Assembly: GCA_963702835.1 (NCBI GenBank)
Contig: OY969762.1
Coordinates: forward strand, 1,922,001 to 1,986,000
Reading direction: 5' to 3'
Source: JAFGAV01 sp041479055
Lineage (GTDB): Bacteria; Acidobacteriota; Aminicenantia; Aminicenantales; JAFGAV01
Length of the DNA stretch: 64,000 nucleotides
In this document: one piece after another, positions 53,525-62,218 of the stretch
Numbering within the stretch: the stretch's first letter is position 1
Layout of the letters: every line of letters starts with the position of its first letter
Position numbers and translations under genes: made by a program
Notes under the pieces: model-generated
The model's input: only the letters and a program-made list of their open reading frames with translations
What the model was told of the DNA's origin: nothing
The model's database searches: none

Positions 53525-55304
53525 GACCAGCGGCCGGCCGTCGAAGGTCGAGAACTGGACTTCCCCGCGTGTCGTCCAATAGCGTCCGGCCGGAATGATA
53601 TGCCCCTGGCGGATTCTCGAAATCCTCGGTCAGGTTTTCGGCATCGCGTATAATGTTGATCTCCAGCATTTCGCCGCTCTTGAAGAAAACGGCCAACGGA
53701 CGGAATTCCATATAAACCGACTGCATTTCGCCTGTCCGGTCGTCGATGTAGTAATTGAGGTCGAGGGGCTTGAATTGGAGTTTCTGGATCCAGGGCAGAA
53801 AAGCGGGCCGCGGGTTGATGCGCCAGCGCGCGTTGAAGAGCTGATAGCCCGTCCGGCTGAGAAAGCCCACCTCGGGGTTGAAATCCTGGCCAACGCGCTC
53901 CCAGGACGCGCTGAGCTCGATCAGGTCATTGGGATAACTGAAAAACAGCCGATGGGCCGTCCCGGACGGCGCTTCCCGGTCCGACGTGTAGGTCGCCGCT
54001 AGAGCCCCGCCGAATTGCAGATTCTTATCGCCGAACAACTTGGACGTCGCCACGAGCAGGTCCACTCCGGCCGTGCCGTTGAACCGGCCGGACTGGGCCG
54101 CTCCAACGGCCAGGACGCCGATGGAGGATTGTTCGCCCAGGTCCTGCTTGTACCGGATAATTGAAAAATTCGTGGACTTGGCCGTGCCGGCCCCTTCAGT
54201 TTGAAGGACCATGACGCCGAGCGTCGTTCCTCCCATCTTGCCCAGAAATCGGCCTCCGCCAAGGATCGGGGATTCCTGTTCTTGATAATAGCCGATCCGC
54301 CGGCTGTAAAAGGGCCGGGCATCTCTGCCCAGGGGAAAATCGAAAAAGTTCTGGGCTTCCAGGAAGAACTGCCGTTTTTCGGGGATGCGGACGGAAAAGC
54401 GCGTCAGGTTGACGATCAAGTCGTCCGATTCGACCTGGGCAAAATCCGGATGGATGGTGAAATCGAGTTTGACGGTGGGGTTGAATAAGTAATCGAAATC
54501 CAGGCCGAGGCTGCCGACGGTGGCCGCGGGCGCTTCCGGGGCTATCTCCCCCCCGGCCAGGACGTACGGCCGGAACTCAAAGATCTTCATGCGGGTCAGG
54601 TCCCGCAGGCCGGTCAGCCTACCGGCCCGGTTGACCTGGACGATCGAGGCGTCCCGCGACCAGCCCTGCCAGAGGACCTGTTCGCGTTTGCGCCGGATGT
54701 TCCTCTCAAAATTGATCCCCCATTTTTGTTCGTCATCGGCGCTAAACTTCAGGGTCGACAGGGGGATGTCGATTTCCGCGAACCAGCCTTTGTCCGTCCT
54801 CCGGGCGGCGGCGTACCAGACGCCGTTCCAATCAACGTTTGTCCGCCGGCTGTTATCCACGATCAGGGCGTCATATTGCGCTCCGTTGGGGTTAATGGCC
54901 AAGAGGTAGGCGTTCCGTTTGTCCCCGTAGGAATCCAGGACGACGATGAAATTGTCCTCGGTCCCGTATTCGAAATCCCATTTCATCTTCTGGGCGACGA
55001 TCTTGTCCGGCTCCGAGTCGAAGCACCACACGCCGATGAACAGATCGGTCTTGGTGAACAGCACGGCCACCTCGGTTTTTTCCGTGGCCGGCTGGCCTTC
55101 GGCCAGCTCTCTCTGGGTAAAATTGGAGACGCGCGGCACTTCGGCCCAGTCGGGCTCATCCAGAACCCCGTCCAATCGGATAGAGGCCTGGCAGCGAAGA
55201 GCCCGGATCGTGTCGGGCAGGCAGTGTTGGGCGGGCAGCGGGGAGGCCGCGGCGATCAAGGCCAAGGCGGCCACCAGGAAGGGGCGAAATTTTGGGATGT
55301 TCAT
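53508..55304 (-). CDS. DUF5916-type outer-membrane protein with CBM9-like domain, N-terminal part
   Basis: I choose ATG 55304, directly before the signal peptide (MNIPKFRPFLVAALALIAAA); the frame opens at 55346. A CBM9-like sandwich (RLDGVLDEPDWAEVPRVSNF, VDWNGVWYAAARRTDKGWFA) follows, then a long barrel of the DUF5916 type (FTIHPDFAQVESDDLIVNLT, RFSVRIPEKRQFFLEAQNFF). The frame shifts near 53617; see the C-terminal part. Found in outer membranes of many Bacteroidetes- and Acidobacteria-like bacteria; role unknown, perhaps carbohydrate-related. The 92 bases to 53038 separate it from the PepSY gene. Confidence 0.85.
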   Translation of the reverse strand: MNIPKFRPFLVAALALIAAASPLPAQHCLPDTIRALRCQASIRLDGVLDEPDWAEVPRVSNFTQRELAEGQPATEKTEVAVLFTKTDLFIGVWCFDSEPDKIVAQKMKWDFEYGTEDNFIVVLDSYGDKRNAYLLAINPNGAQYDALIVDNSRRTNVDWNGVWYAAARRTDKGWFAEIDIPLSTLKFSADDEQKWGINFERNIRRKREQVLWQGWSRDASIVQVNRAGRLTGLRDLTRMKIFEFRPYVLAGGEIAPEAPAATVGSLGLDFDYLFNPTVKLDFTIHPDFAQVESDDLIVNLTRFSVRIPEKRQFFLEAQNFFDFPLGRDARPFYSRRIGYYQEQESPILGGGRFLGKMGGTTLGVMVLQTEGAGTAKSTNFSIIRYKQDLGEQSSIGVLAVGAAQSGRFNGTAGVDLLVATSKLFGDKNLQFGGALAATYTSDREAPSGTAHRLFFSYPNDLIELSASWERVGQDFNPEVGFLSRTGYQLFNARWRINPRPAFLPWIQKLQFKPLDLNYYIDDRTGEMQSVYMEFRPLAVFFKSGEMLEINIIRDAENLTEDFENPPGAYHSGRTLLDDTRGSPVLDLRRPAAGLGGRP

Positions 55305-55387
55305 GAAATTTTTATTAGGCCGCCTCATTATGCCACGAATTCCCATGAACGGATCATGAATTGTGGCGCGGGATAACGATGAGATAG

Positions 55388-55443
55388 TGCCGGGGACGGG
55401 AATCGAACCCGTATACCCCTTACGGGGCGAGGGATTTTAAGTC
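55388..55443 (-). pseudogene. Detached 3' half of a tRNA-Leu(UAA) gene
   Basis: Read on the minus strand this contains the 5' edge of the anticodon stem, the loop with UAA, the variable arm with CCCC/GGGG pairing, a perfect T arm and the acceptor strand CCCCGGC with discriminator A. Beyond 55443 the D arm and 5' acceptor strand are missing. Its acceptor strand pairs perfectly with the 5' half at 61007-61048. Bases 55428-55443 are identical to 57676-57691 in the intact tRNA. Confidence 0.8.
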
Positions 55444-55540
55444 ATTTTCAGCCATTCCTGGTTTCTTTGATGCCGATTCTCGCTGCGACTTAACATCCCT
55501 GATCAGGGGCCCGAGGCAATAGCGGCAGATGAATGCCGCT

Positions 55541-57322
55541 TCAGTGGGTCAACTTCATCTTTTTCAGCAGCTCCTTGTACCTCGGATCAGAGCGCAGATT
55601 CTTCAAAAAGGGATCAACTTTGATGCAAATCAGTTGACCGGCATGCTCCTCATAGGCCCGCCCGAGCCATTCGAATGCTTTTTCTTTTTCTCCTAAGCCT
55701 GCGTAGACTTCCCCGATATTATAGGCATCGACATAGCGTCTCGCTCTTAAATCCAACATGCGGTTTAAAACGTTTCTGGCCTTCTCCTGTCTTCCTGAGA
55801 CAGCATAGACCCATCCCAAAAAACATAAAATCTGGGCATCTTCCAATGTCGGCCAAACAGATATCACTCTATCGGCCTGGGCAATGGCTTCTCCGTACAT
55901 TCCCTTGCTTGCATAGATCGCTGTTAAAAATAGCTGTCCCAAATAAGAGTTCGGATCCATTTCCAGCGCTTTTTTGAGCTGGACAATGGCTTCATCACAA
56001 CGGCCCGCCATGTAATAGCCAAATCCTCCCAGATATGTATAGGTCTGTGGCGAAGCTGGATCAAGCTCTACAGCATGCTTGAATCCAGCGATGGCTTCGT
56101 CAAATCTTGCCGCAAAGGCTAAATATATTGAGTATAGAATGTAGATATCCACGCCGCCGGGGTTAAGCTTGATGGCACGCCGGAAGTCGTGCTCAGCGCC
56201 GGCGAAATCCCAATCAAAAACCGCCTTAAGATAGCCGAGCGAGGCGTGGGCTTCTCCGAGCTCCTCATCGAGCTCAAGGGCTTTTATCACAGCTTCTTTG
56301 GCCTTTGGGTAGCTCTCCTTGGGAGCGAGAAAACCAATAGCGCAAAGCACGGTATAGCATGTTGCCTGACCCGCATAGGCCAGAGCATAGCCTGGATCCT
56401 TAGCTATGGCCTGCTCGAAGTATTTAATGGCTTTTTTTAAGTCTTCTTCAGTGGTTTTGTAGTAAAAAAAGCGTCCGAGTAGATAGAGATTATAAGCTTC
56501 AAGATTCTCGGTAGGACGCTTTATTAATTTAGCTCTTTCATCGCCCAATAGCGTGAACTTGAGTTTATCCACGACGGTTAAGGCAATTTCATCCTGGATG
56601 GCAAAGACCTTGGTCAGCTCTTTATCGAACGTTTCTGACCAAATATGATAGCTATCGGAGACATTGACGAGCTGGACTGTAATGCGGAGCTGGCTGCCTT
56701 CTTTCCTGATACTCCCTTCCAGCACTTTCTCGACATCGAGCTTCCGGCCGATTTCACGGATATCTTCAGCTTTTCCCTTAAACGTGAAAGCCGAGGTCCT
56801 CGCCGGAACCTTTAATTCTTTGATATTGCTCAGCCGGTTGATGAGCTCTTCGGTCATGCCGTCGCAGAAATACTCTTGGTCTTTCTGGGGACTCATATCG
56901 ACAAAGGGTAGCACAGCGATTGAATTTTTCCATTGAGCGGCTGGGAAAGTCTCTGATTCGGGTCCTTTCAGGTGGAGAATGAGGTTAATGTCCAGAAGAA
57001 CTGTCATTAAGAAAACCAGAGGGATTAAGACACGCTCCGGCTTGAATTTTCGAGTTTTCTCATGGCCAGAAAACCATCTCCAAATAAGAGTGCACAGGAG
57101 GGCGCCAAGGAGAGAGACGATGGTCATATCGATAAGTTTTTCCGGTAAGTGATAATGTGCAACAAGAACCCAATGAACGATTTCATAAAGAAGCCAACCG
57201 CCTCCAATAAATGCGCCGAGAGTCTCAAGAATCTTTCTCTTTCGCAGTTTATTGAGAAATGCTCTAAAAAAAGACTTATCCCCTTTTTTTGTCGGAGTTT
57301 TTTCTCCTTTTGACGAAACCAT
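55541..57322 (-). CDS. Membrane-anchored TolB-like/TPR signalling protein
   Basis: A 593-residue protein with three N-terminal membrane helices (about 35-115), then a TolB-like or adenylate-cyclase-type domain (VLPFVDMSPQKDQEYFCDGM, EELINRLSNIKELKVPARTS, EKVLEGSIRKEGSQLRITVQ) and about ten TPRs (AIKYFEQAIAKDPGYALAYA, AIVQLKKALEMDPNSYLGQL). The same architecture as the tail of the kinase gene on the other side of the intact tRNA-Leu. It likely assembles protein complexes at the membrane. GGGGAG lies before the ATG and a TTGATT-17-TATACT promoter upstream. Enclosed between a tRNA-Leu 3' half and an intact tRNA-Leu. Confidence 0.85.
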   Translation of the reverse strand: MVSSKGEKTPTKKGDKSFFRAFLNKLRKRKILETLGAFIGGGWLLYEIVHWVLVAHYHLPEKLIDMTIVSLLGALLCTLIWRWFSGHEKTRKFKPERVLIPLVFLMTVLLDINLILHLKGPESETFPAAQWKNSIAVLPFVDMSPQKDQEYFCDGMTEELINRLSNIKELKVPARTSAFTFKGKAEDIREIGRKLDVEKVLEGSIRKEGSQLRITVQLVNVSDSYHIWSETFDKELTKVFAIQDEIALTVVDKLKFTLLGDERAKLIKRPTENLEAYNLYLLGRFFYYKTTEEDLKKAIKYFEQAIAKDPGYALAYAGQATCYTVLCAIGFLAPKESYPKAKEAVIKALELDEELGEAHASLGYLKAVFDWDFAGAEHDFRRAIKLNPGGVDIYILYSIYLAFAARFDEAIAGFKHAVELDPASPQTYTYLGGFGYYMAGRCDEAIVQLKKALEMDPNSYLGQLFLTAIYASKGMYGEAIAQADRVISVWPTLEDAQILCFLGWVYAVSGRQEKARNVLNRMLDLRARRYVDAYNIGEVYAGLGEKEKAFEWLGRAYEEHAGQLICIKVDPFLKNLRSDPRYKELLKKMKLTH

Positions 57323-57350
57323 TGTCTCCCCGACGTATAGATTTTTTTAA

Positions 57351-57379
57351 AGTATAACAGTAATAAAACGGTGAATCAA
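57351..57379 (-). promoter_or_regulatory. Promoter of the TolB-like/TPR gene
   Basis: On the minus strand TTGATT (57379-57374), 17 bases, TATACT (57356-57351); expected leader about 22 bases with GGGGAG before the ATG. Confidence 0.55.
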
Positions 57380-57507
57380 ATGCAGAAATGCCGGTGGCGT
57401 CATGTCAATTCGGGAGGGCCGGGGGGAGATAGACCATCATCAACCCCCCTTTTGCTGACAACAGCCGGCATCTTCGACTGCCCAGAGAGCGACATGACTT
57501 TCCAGAA

Positions 57508-57529
57508 TTCCAGGGACGTTCCAGGGACG
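57508..57529 (+). repeat. Tandem 11-bp repeat TTCCAGGGACG
   Basis: Two perfect copies at 57508-57518 and 57519-57529, preceded by a related TTCCAGAA. The intergenic stretch 57380-57537 has no gene that I can see. Confidence 0.5.
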
Positions 57530-57537
57530 TAGACATG

Positions 57538-57560
57538 CCAAAACAGACCAATTTTGTCTG
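57538..57560 (-). terminator. Weak terminator-like hairpin after the intact tRNA-Leu
   Basis: On the minus strand CAGAC (57560-57556), loop AAAATTG, GTCTG (57548-57544) and then TTTT. It lies 75 bases past the tRNA end. The stem is only five base pairs. Confidence 0.35.
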
Positions 57561-57635
57561 CTTACGTCTGTCTTGGCCTAAATTGTTCTGTCAGCGGTAA
57601 GTCAATCGTATCAGAGATATAAGAGGCGAAGAGAG

Positions 57636-57721
57636 TGCCGAGGGCCGGACTCGAACCGGCATGGAGCTTACGCCCCGAGGGATTTTAAGTCCCTTGCGTC
57701 TGCCACTTCCGCCACCCCGGC
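57636..57721 (-). tRNA. tRNA-Leu (anticodon UAA)
   Basis: The 86-base minus-strand gene folds fully: acceptor GCCGGGG with CCTCGGC (one G-U), long variable arm GGGGC/GCTCC, T arm GCCGG-TTCGAGT-CCGGC, anticodon loop CTTAAAA. No CCA is encoded. The 5' half (57680-57721) recurs exactly at 61007-61048; the anticodon arm (57676-57691) recurs at 55428-55443. It is the pivot of two flanking cargo intervals. Confidence 0.95.
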
Positions 57722-57895
57722 AGGATGGGCGTCAAACCTCGAATAAACAGCTCAAGACGTGCTCTCAATATAAAAGATTCCCGTTGTTTTCTCAAGGCAA
57801 GACAGCAGTCCAAGATGAGAAACGCTTAGGCACTCGGGCTGCAGCATTCTTTAAGGGAATGTCTATATCTTGGGGAGAAGCCTGCCCTGTCTCAT

Positions 57896-57924
57896 TTGAC
57901 ATCATATTTTTTACGGAGTATTCT
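57896..57924 (+). promoter_or_regulatory. Promoter of the Ser/Thr kinase gene
   Basis: TTGACA (57896-57901), 17 bases, TATTCT (57919-57924); ATG at 57953 with a leader of about 22 bases and no clear ribosome-binding site. Confidence 0.6.
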
Positions 57925-57952
57925 TTTGCCCAGCTTCAAAAATAGACATGGC

Positions 57953-60724
57953 ATGAAATGCCCGAAGTGTCAAACAGATAATCCTCAGAATTCAAAATAC
58001 TGCGCCGAGTGCGCCACTCGGCTCGATTCCTCGATCAGCCCCTCTTTCACCATGACCATGGACACAAACGCGGATGAGCTCACCCGGGGGCTTGTTTTCG
58101 CAGGCCGGTATGAAATCATCGAAGAACTGGGTGCCGGCGGAATGGGCAGGGTTTTTCGGGCTTTCGATAAAAAGATGGAGGAAGAGGTCGCCCTCAAGTT
58201 GATCAAGCCTGAGATCGCCGCGGACAAAAGAATCGTGGAGCGCTTCCGCAACGAGATCAAAATCGCCCGCAAGATCACCCATAAAAACGTCTGCCGGATG
58301 CACGACTTGAACGAAGACGGGCAGACCCTGTATCTCACAATGGAATATGTCCGGGGCGAGGACCTCAAGAGCCTTATCCGCAGGACGAAGCATCTCGCGC
58401 CCGGAACGGCTGTGTCCATCGTCCTCCAGATCGCCGAAGGCCTGGCGGAAGCTCACAAGCTCGGAATTATCCACCGCGATCTCAAGCCCCAAAACATCAT
58501 GATCGATAAAGAGGGAAATGCCAAGATCATGGATTTCGGCATCGCCCGCTCGCTGCAGACCCAAGGGCTTACCGGAGAAAAAGCGATCATCGGCACGCCG
58601 GAATATATGAGCCCGGAACAGATCGAAGGTAAGGAGACCGACCCGCGCTCAGACATCTATTCTTTGGGTGTCATCCTCTATGAGATGCTCACCGGACGCG
58701 TGCCCTTTGAGGGCGATACGCCTCTCAGCGTAGCCCTTAAGCATAAGACAGAACCTCCTGAAGATCCTCACAAGATCAATCCCCAGATAGCGAAAGACCT
58801 TGGTCTCCTCGTCCTCCGCTGCCTGGAGAAGTCGAAGGAGAGCAGGTTTCAGAGTGCTGAAGAGTTGATAGCCGAGTTGTCGAGGATTGAAGAAGGCATC
58901 CCTTCAGCCGGAAAGGTGCTTCCTATAAAAAAATCCTTCACTTCAGAAGAGACCGCTAAAACATTCAAGAAGAGGTGGAGACTCATCGCGTCGCTTGTGA
59001 TCCTGGCAGTCATGGCGGCCACCGCGGTGCATTATCTGACCAAAGAAACACCCGGCCCTTCCTCGGCCTCCAGGAAAAAAAGACTTGTCGTCCTTCCGTT
59101 CGAGAACATAGGTCCGGCCGAGGATGAATACTTTGCGGACGGGATCACGGATGAGATCATCGCCCGGATAGCGAATGTTGCTGATTTGAACGTGATCGCC
59201 CGAAACAGCTCCATTCAATACAAAAAAACGACCAAACCTCTCCAACAGATCGGCAAAGAATTGAACGTGGATTATGTTCTATCCGGAACCATCCGCTGGC
59301 AGAAACCAGGAGAGGGACAAGGCCGAGTGCGTGTCGTGCCATCCTTGACCAAGGTATCCGATTCAATTCAAGTCTGGGCCAATGTCTACGATGAATCGAT
59401 CGTCGAATTATTTCAAGTTCAATCCGATATTTCGAAAAAGGTCACCGACGCGTTGGGGATAGCCCTTCTCGAGCCTGAGAAAAGGGCCCTTGAGATCATG
59501 CCGACCCGGAATATGCAGGCCTACGATTATTACTTGCGGGGCAATAACCTTGTCTTTCAATCCAACGATCAGAAATCGACATGGCTGGCCATTGAGAATT
59601 ATGAAAAAGCCGTGAGTCTGGATCCAAACTTTTATCAGGCTTTCGCTCGTCTGGCTCAAGCTCAGGCGATGTATTATTTCTTTCATTATGATCACAGTCC
59701 GGGGCGATCGGCCAAAGCTAAAGACGCTGTGGACAAAGCGTCCAGGCTCAATCCTCAAGCCCCTGAGATCCATACCGCCCTGGGCTATTATTATTACTGG
59801 TGCCAATTGGATTACGAGAAAGCCCTGGAACATTTCGGTTTTTCATTAGAAAAACAGCCGCAGAACGCACCGATTCTTGAAGGCATCGCTTTTATCAAAA
59901 GAAGACAGGGGAAATTGGATGAAGCCAGGTCCTATCTCAAGAGGGCGTCTGAATTGGACCCCCTGTCCATAGATATTGCATTTCAACTCGGTGTGACTCA
60001 CCTTCTGCTTCGCGATTATCAAGAGGCGGAAAAGTGTTTTAACCGTACCCTCATCTTGAACCCTGAACATGTCTTGGCTTACTACCGGAAAGTGTGTCTG
60101 TCCTTCTACCAGGGGGACACGAAGAAAGCTCGCCAGGTCTTGGAAACGGCAGCCCGTACATTCCGCGTCCCGGATCCGAATATCATCCTCTATCCCTGGG
60201 TGCTCGTCGATATTTTTGAAGCAAAATACGACGCAGCTCTCCAGCGGCTCGCCTCGGACGCATCCGAAGCTTTTTCATACCAGTTTTATTTTGTCCCCAA
60301 ATCTCAGCTCCAAGCCCAGATTTACGGCCTGATGAAAAACCCTCAAATGGAAAAACACCATTATGAATCCACGGTCGTATTCCTGGAAGGTAAGATCCGG
60401 GAAGAACCCGAGGATTCGCGCTACTACAGCGCCCTGGGCATAGCCTATGCCGGCCTGGGCAGAAAAAAAGACGCCGTTCTTGCCGCCGAGAAAGCCACCG
60501 AGATTCTTCCTCTTTCAAAAGAATTCATGGCGGGAACATTCCGAGCCAGAGACCTCGCCCAAGTGTACACCATGGTGGCCGAATGCGATAAAGCCTTTGA
60601 CCTGATTGAAAAGTTGCTCTTCATCACGGGAGAGATATCTGCCCAATTTCTCCGCCTTGATCCTGTCTGGACTCCCCTCCTAACCCACCCGCGCTTCAAG
60701 AGGTTAGGCAAGAGCGTTTACTGA
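57953..60724 (+). CDS. Ser/Thr protein kinase with zinc ribbon, TolB-like domain and TPRs
   Basis: I use ATG 57953; a reading from 57896 would begin inside the promoter. The 923-residue protein has a zinc ribbon (C3, C6, C17, C20), a PASTA-less kinase of the Pkn type (glycine loop GAGGMGRVF near 62, catalytic HRDLKPQN near 168, DFG near 188, MSPEQ activation segment), a membrane helix (about 325-345), a TolB-like domain (VLPFENIGPAEDEYFADGIT) and about eight TPRs. It is oriented away from the intact tRNA-Leu and ends before a tRNA-Leu 5' half. Likely a membrane-bound signalling kinase whose extracytoplasmic part gathers partners. Confidence 0.92.
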   Translation: MKCPKCQTDNPQNSKYCAECATRLDSSISPSFTMTMDTNADELTRGLVFAGRYEIIEELGAGGMGRVFRAFDKKMEEEVALKLIKPEIAADKRIVERFRNEIKIARKITHKNVCRMHDLNEDGQTLYLTMEYVRGEDLKSLIRRTKHLAPGTAVSIVLQIAEGLAEAHKLGIIHRDLKPQNIMIDKEGNAKIMDFGIARSLQTQGLTGEKAIIGTPEYMSPEQIEGKETDPRSDIYSLGVILYEMLTGRVPFEGDTPLSVALKHKTEPPEDPHKINPQIAKDLGLLVLRCLEKSKESRFQSAEELIAELSRIEEGIPSAGKVLPIKKSFTSEETAKTFKKRWRLIASLVILAVMAATAVHYLTKETPGPSSASRKKRLVVLPFENIGPAEDEYFADGITDEIIARIANVADLNVIARNSSIQYKKTTKPLQQIGKELNVDYVLSGTIRWQKPGEGQGRVRVVPSLTKVSDSIQVWANVYDESIVELFQVQSDISKKVTDALGIALLEPEKRALEIMPTRNMQAYDYYLRGNNLVFQSNDQKSTWLAIENYEKAVSLDPNFYQAFARLAQAQAMYYFFHYDHSPGRSAKAKDAVDKASRLNPQAPEIHTALGYYYYWCQLDYEKALEHFGFSLEKQPQNAPILEGIAFIKRRQGKLDEARSYLKRASELDPLSIDIAFQLGVTHLLLRDYQEAEKCFNRTLILNPEHVLAYYRKVCLSFYQGDTKKARQVLETAARTFRVPDPNIILYPWVLVDIFEAKYDAALQRLASDASEAFSYQFYFVPKSQLQAQIYGLMKNPQMEKHHYESTVVFLEGKIREEPEDSRYYSALGIAYAGLGRKKDAVLAAEKATEILPLSKEFMAGTFRARDLAQVYTMVAECDKAFDLIEKLLFITGEISAQFLRLDPVWTPLLTHPRFKRLGKSVY

Positions 60725-60781
60725 TAAGGAATCTGGAATCCGGAATCCGGAGCGGCTCAAGGAAAAAGGTCAAGGTAGGCC

Positions 60782-60895
60782 TTATTCGAGAGCCAGCATC
60801 GAGTCAACCACTTGGATCATCTCTGCCCAGGCTTTGGAGGGAATGCGCAGGACTAAGTCCTCAATTTCCGGTGTGAATAATTTGTGAATATTCAT
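60782..60895 (-). CDS. Small ORF of 37 residues, doubtful
   Basis: The frame starts MNIHKLFTPEIEDLVLRIPS and ends MIQVVDSMLALE with a stop. It is protein-like but has no ribosome-binding site or clear promoter. It may be a real small gene, or a remnant of a longer one; the stretch 60725-61006 otherwise has only the GGAATCC triple repeat just after the kinase. Confidence 0.25.
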   Translation of the reverse strand: MNIHKLFTPEIEDLVLRIPSKAWAEMIQVVDSMLALE

Positions 60896-61006
60896 GGGGA
60901 ACTATGAGGAACTTATCGAAACCTAGAGGTACCAAAAAGAACTTATAAATAATTAAAAAAAATGGAATTTACTGGTTTTAAAGAATATAGCTTAATCCTC
61001 ATTTGC

Positions 61007-61048
61007 GGATTTTAAGTCCCTTGCGTCTGCCACTTCCGCCACCCCGGC
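61007..61048 (-). pseudogene. Detached 5' half of a tRNA-Leu(UAA) gene
   Basis: A 42-base exact copy of 57680-57721: the mature tRNA from its first base through the D arm, anticodon stem 5' side and loop to AAAATCC. Homology begins precisely at tRNA position 1 and ends in the anticodon stem. Its acceptor strand GCCGGGG pairs perfectly with the CCCCGGC of the 3' half at 55388. Confidence 0.85.
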
Positions 61049-61125
61049 GCTAATAGCTTGACTATGATGAGTCGCCCAGACAAAGATACGGCCTAAATTT
61101 CTTCGAGAATAATATAGCATGCGTT

Positions 61126-61713
61126 CTACGCCCAGATATTTTTCTTTTCATATCTAATTTTGTATTTATTGAAGAACTTCTCCATTCCATTTTTTGCTTT
61201 AAAAGGAATCATAATACACCCGGAAGCCAGCTTTTCACCACCGAGTTTCTGCAAAAGCCCTCTGTATTCGTACTTCTTTTTCGTTCTCGAATAAAACTCT
61301 CTATTAAATTTCGCCTTATTCTTCTGGCTTAGCGAATTTATCCTGAATGAAAATATTATGAAGGGCTTCTGTTTCAGCAACGCCACTGCAGAAATTTCAA
61401 AGAAACCGCGGAGGAAAAGAATCTTCCCCTCTCGCAATAGGTTTTGCAGTAATCCCGTATCCGTTTTCCGGAATTCCTCCCCAGTTCTAATGGTCGGCTG
61501 GATGTTCTTCCCGATTTTTTCCTCTATCTTAATAATGGCATTATGGATTTTCTCAACAGCATCGCTTTTTGAGATAAGAATGAATAAATCAACGTCCGAT
61601 TTCGGGCTAAAGTCGCCTCGGGCATAGCTTCCGTATAAAACAACAATCTTGACTTCGCTGACTAGCGAAAGCTCACTTGATATTTCTTTAAATATTTTCT
61701 GCAATTTTCTCAC
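61126..61713 (-). CDS. MNT-type nucleotidyltransferase (antitoxin-like or DNA-polymerase-beta-like domain)
   Basis: A 195-residue protein with the nucleotidyltransferase motif GSYARGDFSPKSDVDLFI (GS-x10-DxD, about 28-45), and a long basic C-terminal part (KFNREFYSRTKKKYEYRGLL). It follows and overlaps the small helical gene at 61688 by 26 bases. This order, with a HEPN-like partner, is that of HEPN/MNT toxin-antitoxin pairs, in which MNT AMPylates the toxin. Its AT-rich codons differ from the conserved genes of the window. Confidence 0.7.
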   Translation of the reverse strand: MRKLQKIFKEISSELSLVSEVKIVVLYGSYARGDFSPKSDVDLFILISKSDAVEKIHNAIIKIEEKIGKNIQPTIRTGEEFRKTDTGLLQNLLREGKILFLRGFFEISAVALLKQKPFIIFSFRINSLSQKNKAKFNREFYSRTKKKYEYRGLLQKLGGEKLASGCIMIPFKAKNGMEKFFNKYKIRYEKKNIWA

Positions 61714-62053
61714 CCAGTCTCTTGTTGAAGAAGTTCAGGATTATGCGCAAATTATCTATGACAAGCTTGGCCCTCTGGCCATTAAGGCCATCATATCCAA
61801 GGTCGCCATAAGCAAACCATAGCTTTCGCATGGCATCATTGACATCTTTTGGATATCTTTTGTTTGAATAGGCGTGCCTGTCTAAGTGCGTTCCGAAATG
61901 CTTGCCACCCTTAGCGGCGTCCGCTTCAATGAGCTGTTCACAAACCTTTGTGGCAAGATCGCCTACGACCGTGAAGTGTTTCTTATCATAAGCATCTTTT
62001 AGCGCCGACAGCTTTTCTCTCGCTATTTCCAGGTGTTTCTTGAAATCACCCAT
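61688..62053 (-). CDS. HEPN-like helical protein, probable toxin of an MNT/HEPN pair
   Basis: A 121-residue all-helical protein (HLEIAREKLSALKDAYDKKH, LIEADAAKGGKHFGTHLDRH, LVIDNLRIILNFFNKRLGEK). A true HEPN active site is Rx4-6H; I see RHAYSNKR-type and KRLGEK-type segments but no clean motif, so the call rests on size, order and the MNT partner. GGCGGAG precedes the ATG. An inverted-repeat region upstream (62068-62131) suggests autoregulation. Confidence 0.55.
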   Translation of the reverse strand: MGDFKKHLEIAREKLSALKDAYDKKHFTVVGDLATKVCEQLIEADAAKGGKHFGTHLDRHAYSNKRYPKDVNDAMRKLWFAYGDLGYDGLNGQRAKLVIDNLRIILNFFNKRLGEKIAENI

Positions 62054-62067
62054 TTCTCCGCCTTTTC

Positions 62068-62131
62068 ACTATATCGTTATAGTAACGAAAATGGTCTCAA
62101 ATTGCCATTTTTTCGTTATTATATCGAAATG
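62068..62131. promoter_or_regulatory. Dyad-symmetry region upstream of the HEPN/MNT-like pair
   Basis: ACTATA-TCGT-TATAGT (62068-62083) is a near-perfect palindrome; it is nested in a larger imperfect dyad with AACGAAAATGG and CCATTTTTTCGTT about a 10-base centre. Likely operator/promoter of the pair. Confidence 0.45.
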
Positions 62132-62218
62132 CTTTCAAAATTATATCTAAAAAACTAATTCATTTCAATAACTCGGCACTCCTTTTCTGGACACAGAATC
62201 CAACACATTATCCCTTTG

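Noticed and set aside
55444..57635. Integrase or recombinase in the tRNA-Leu cargo units
   Set aside because: Only the TolB-like/TPR gene is present; no tyrosine or serine recombinase frame is visible on either strand.
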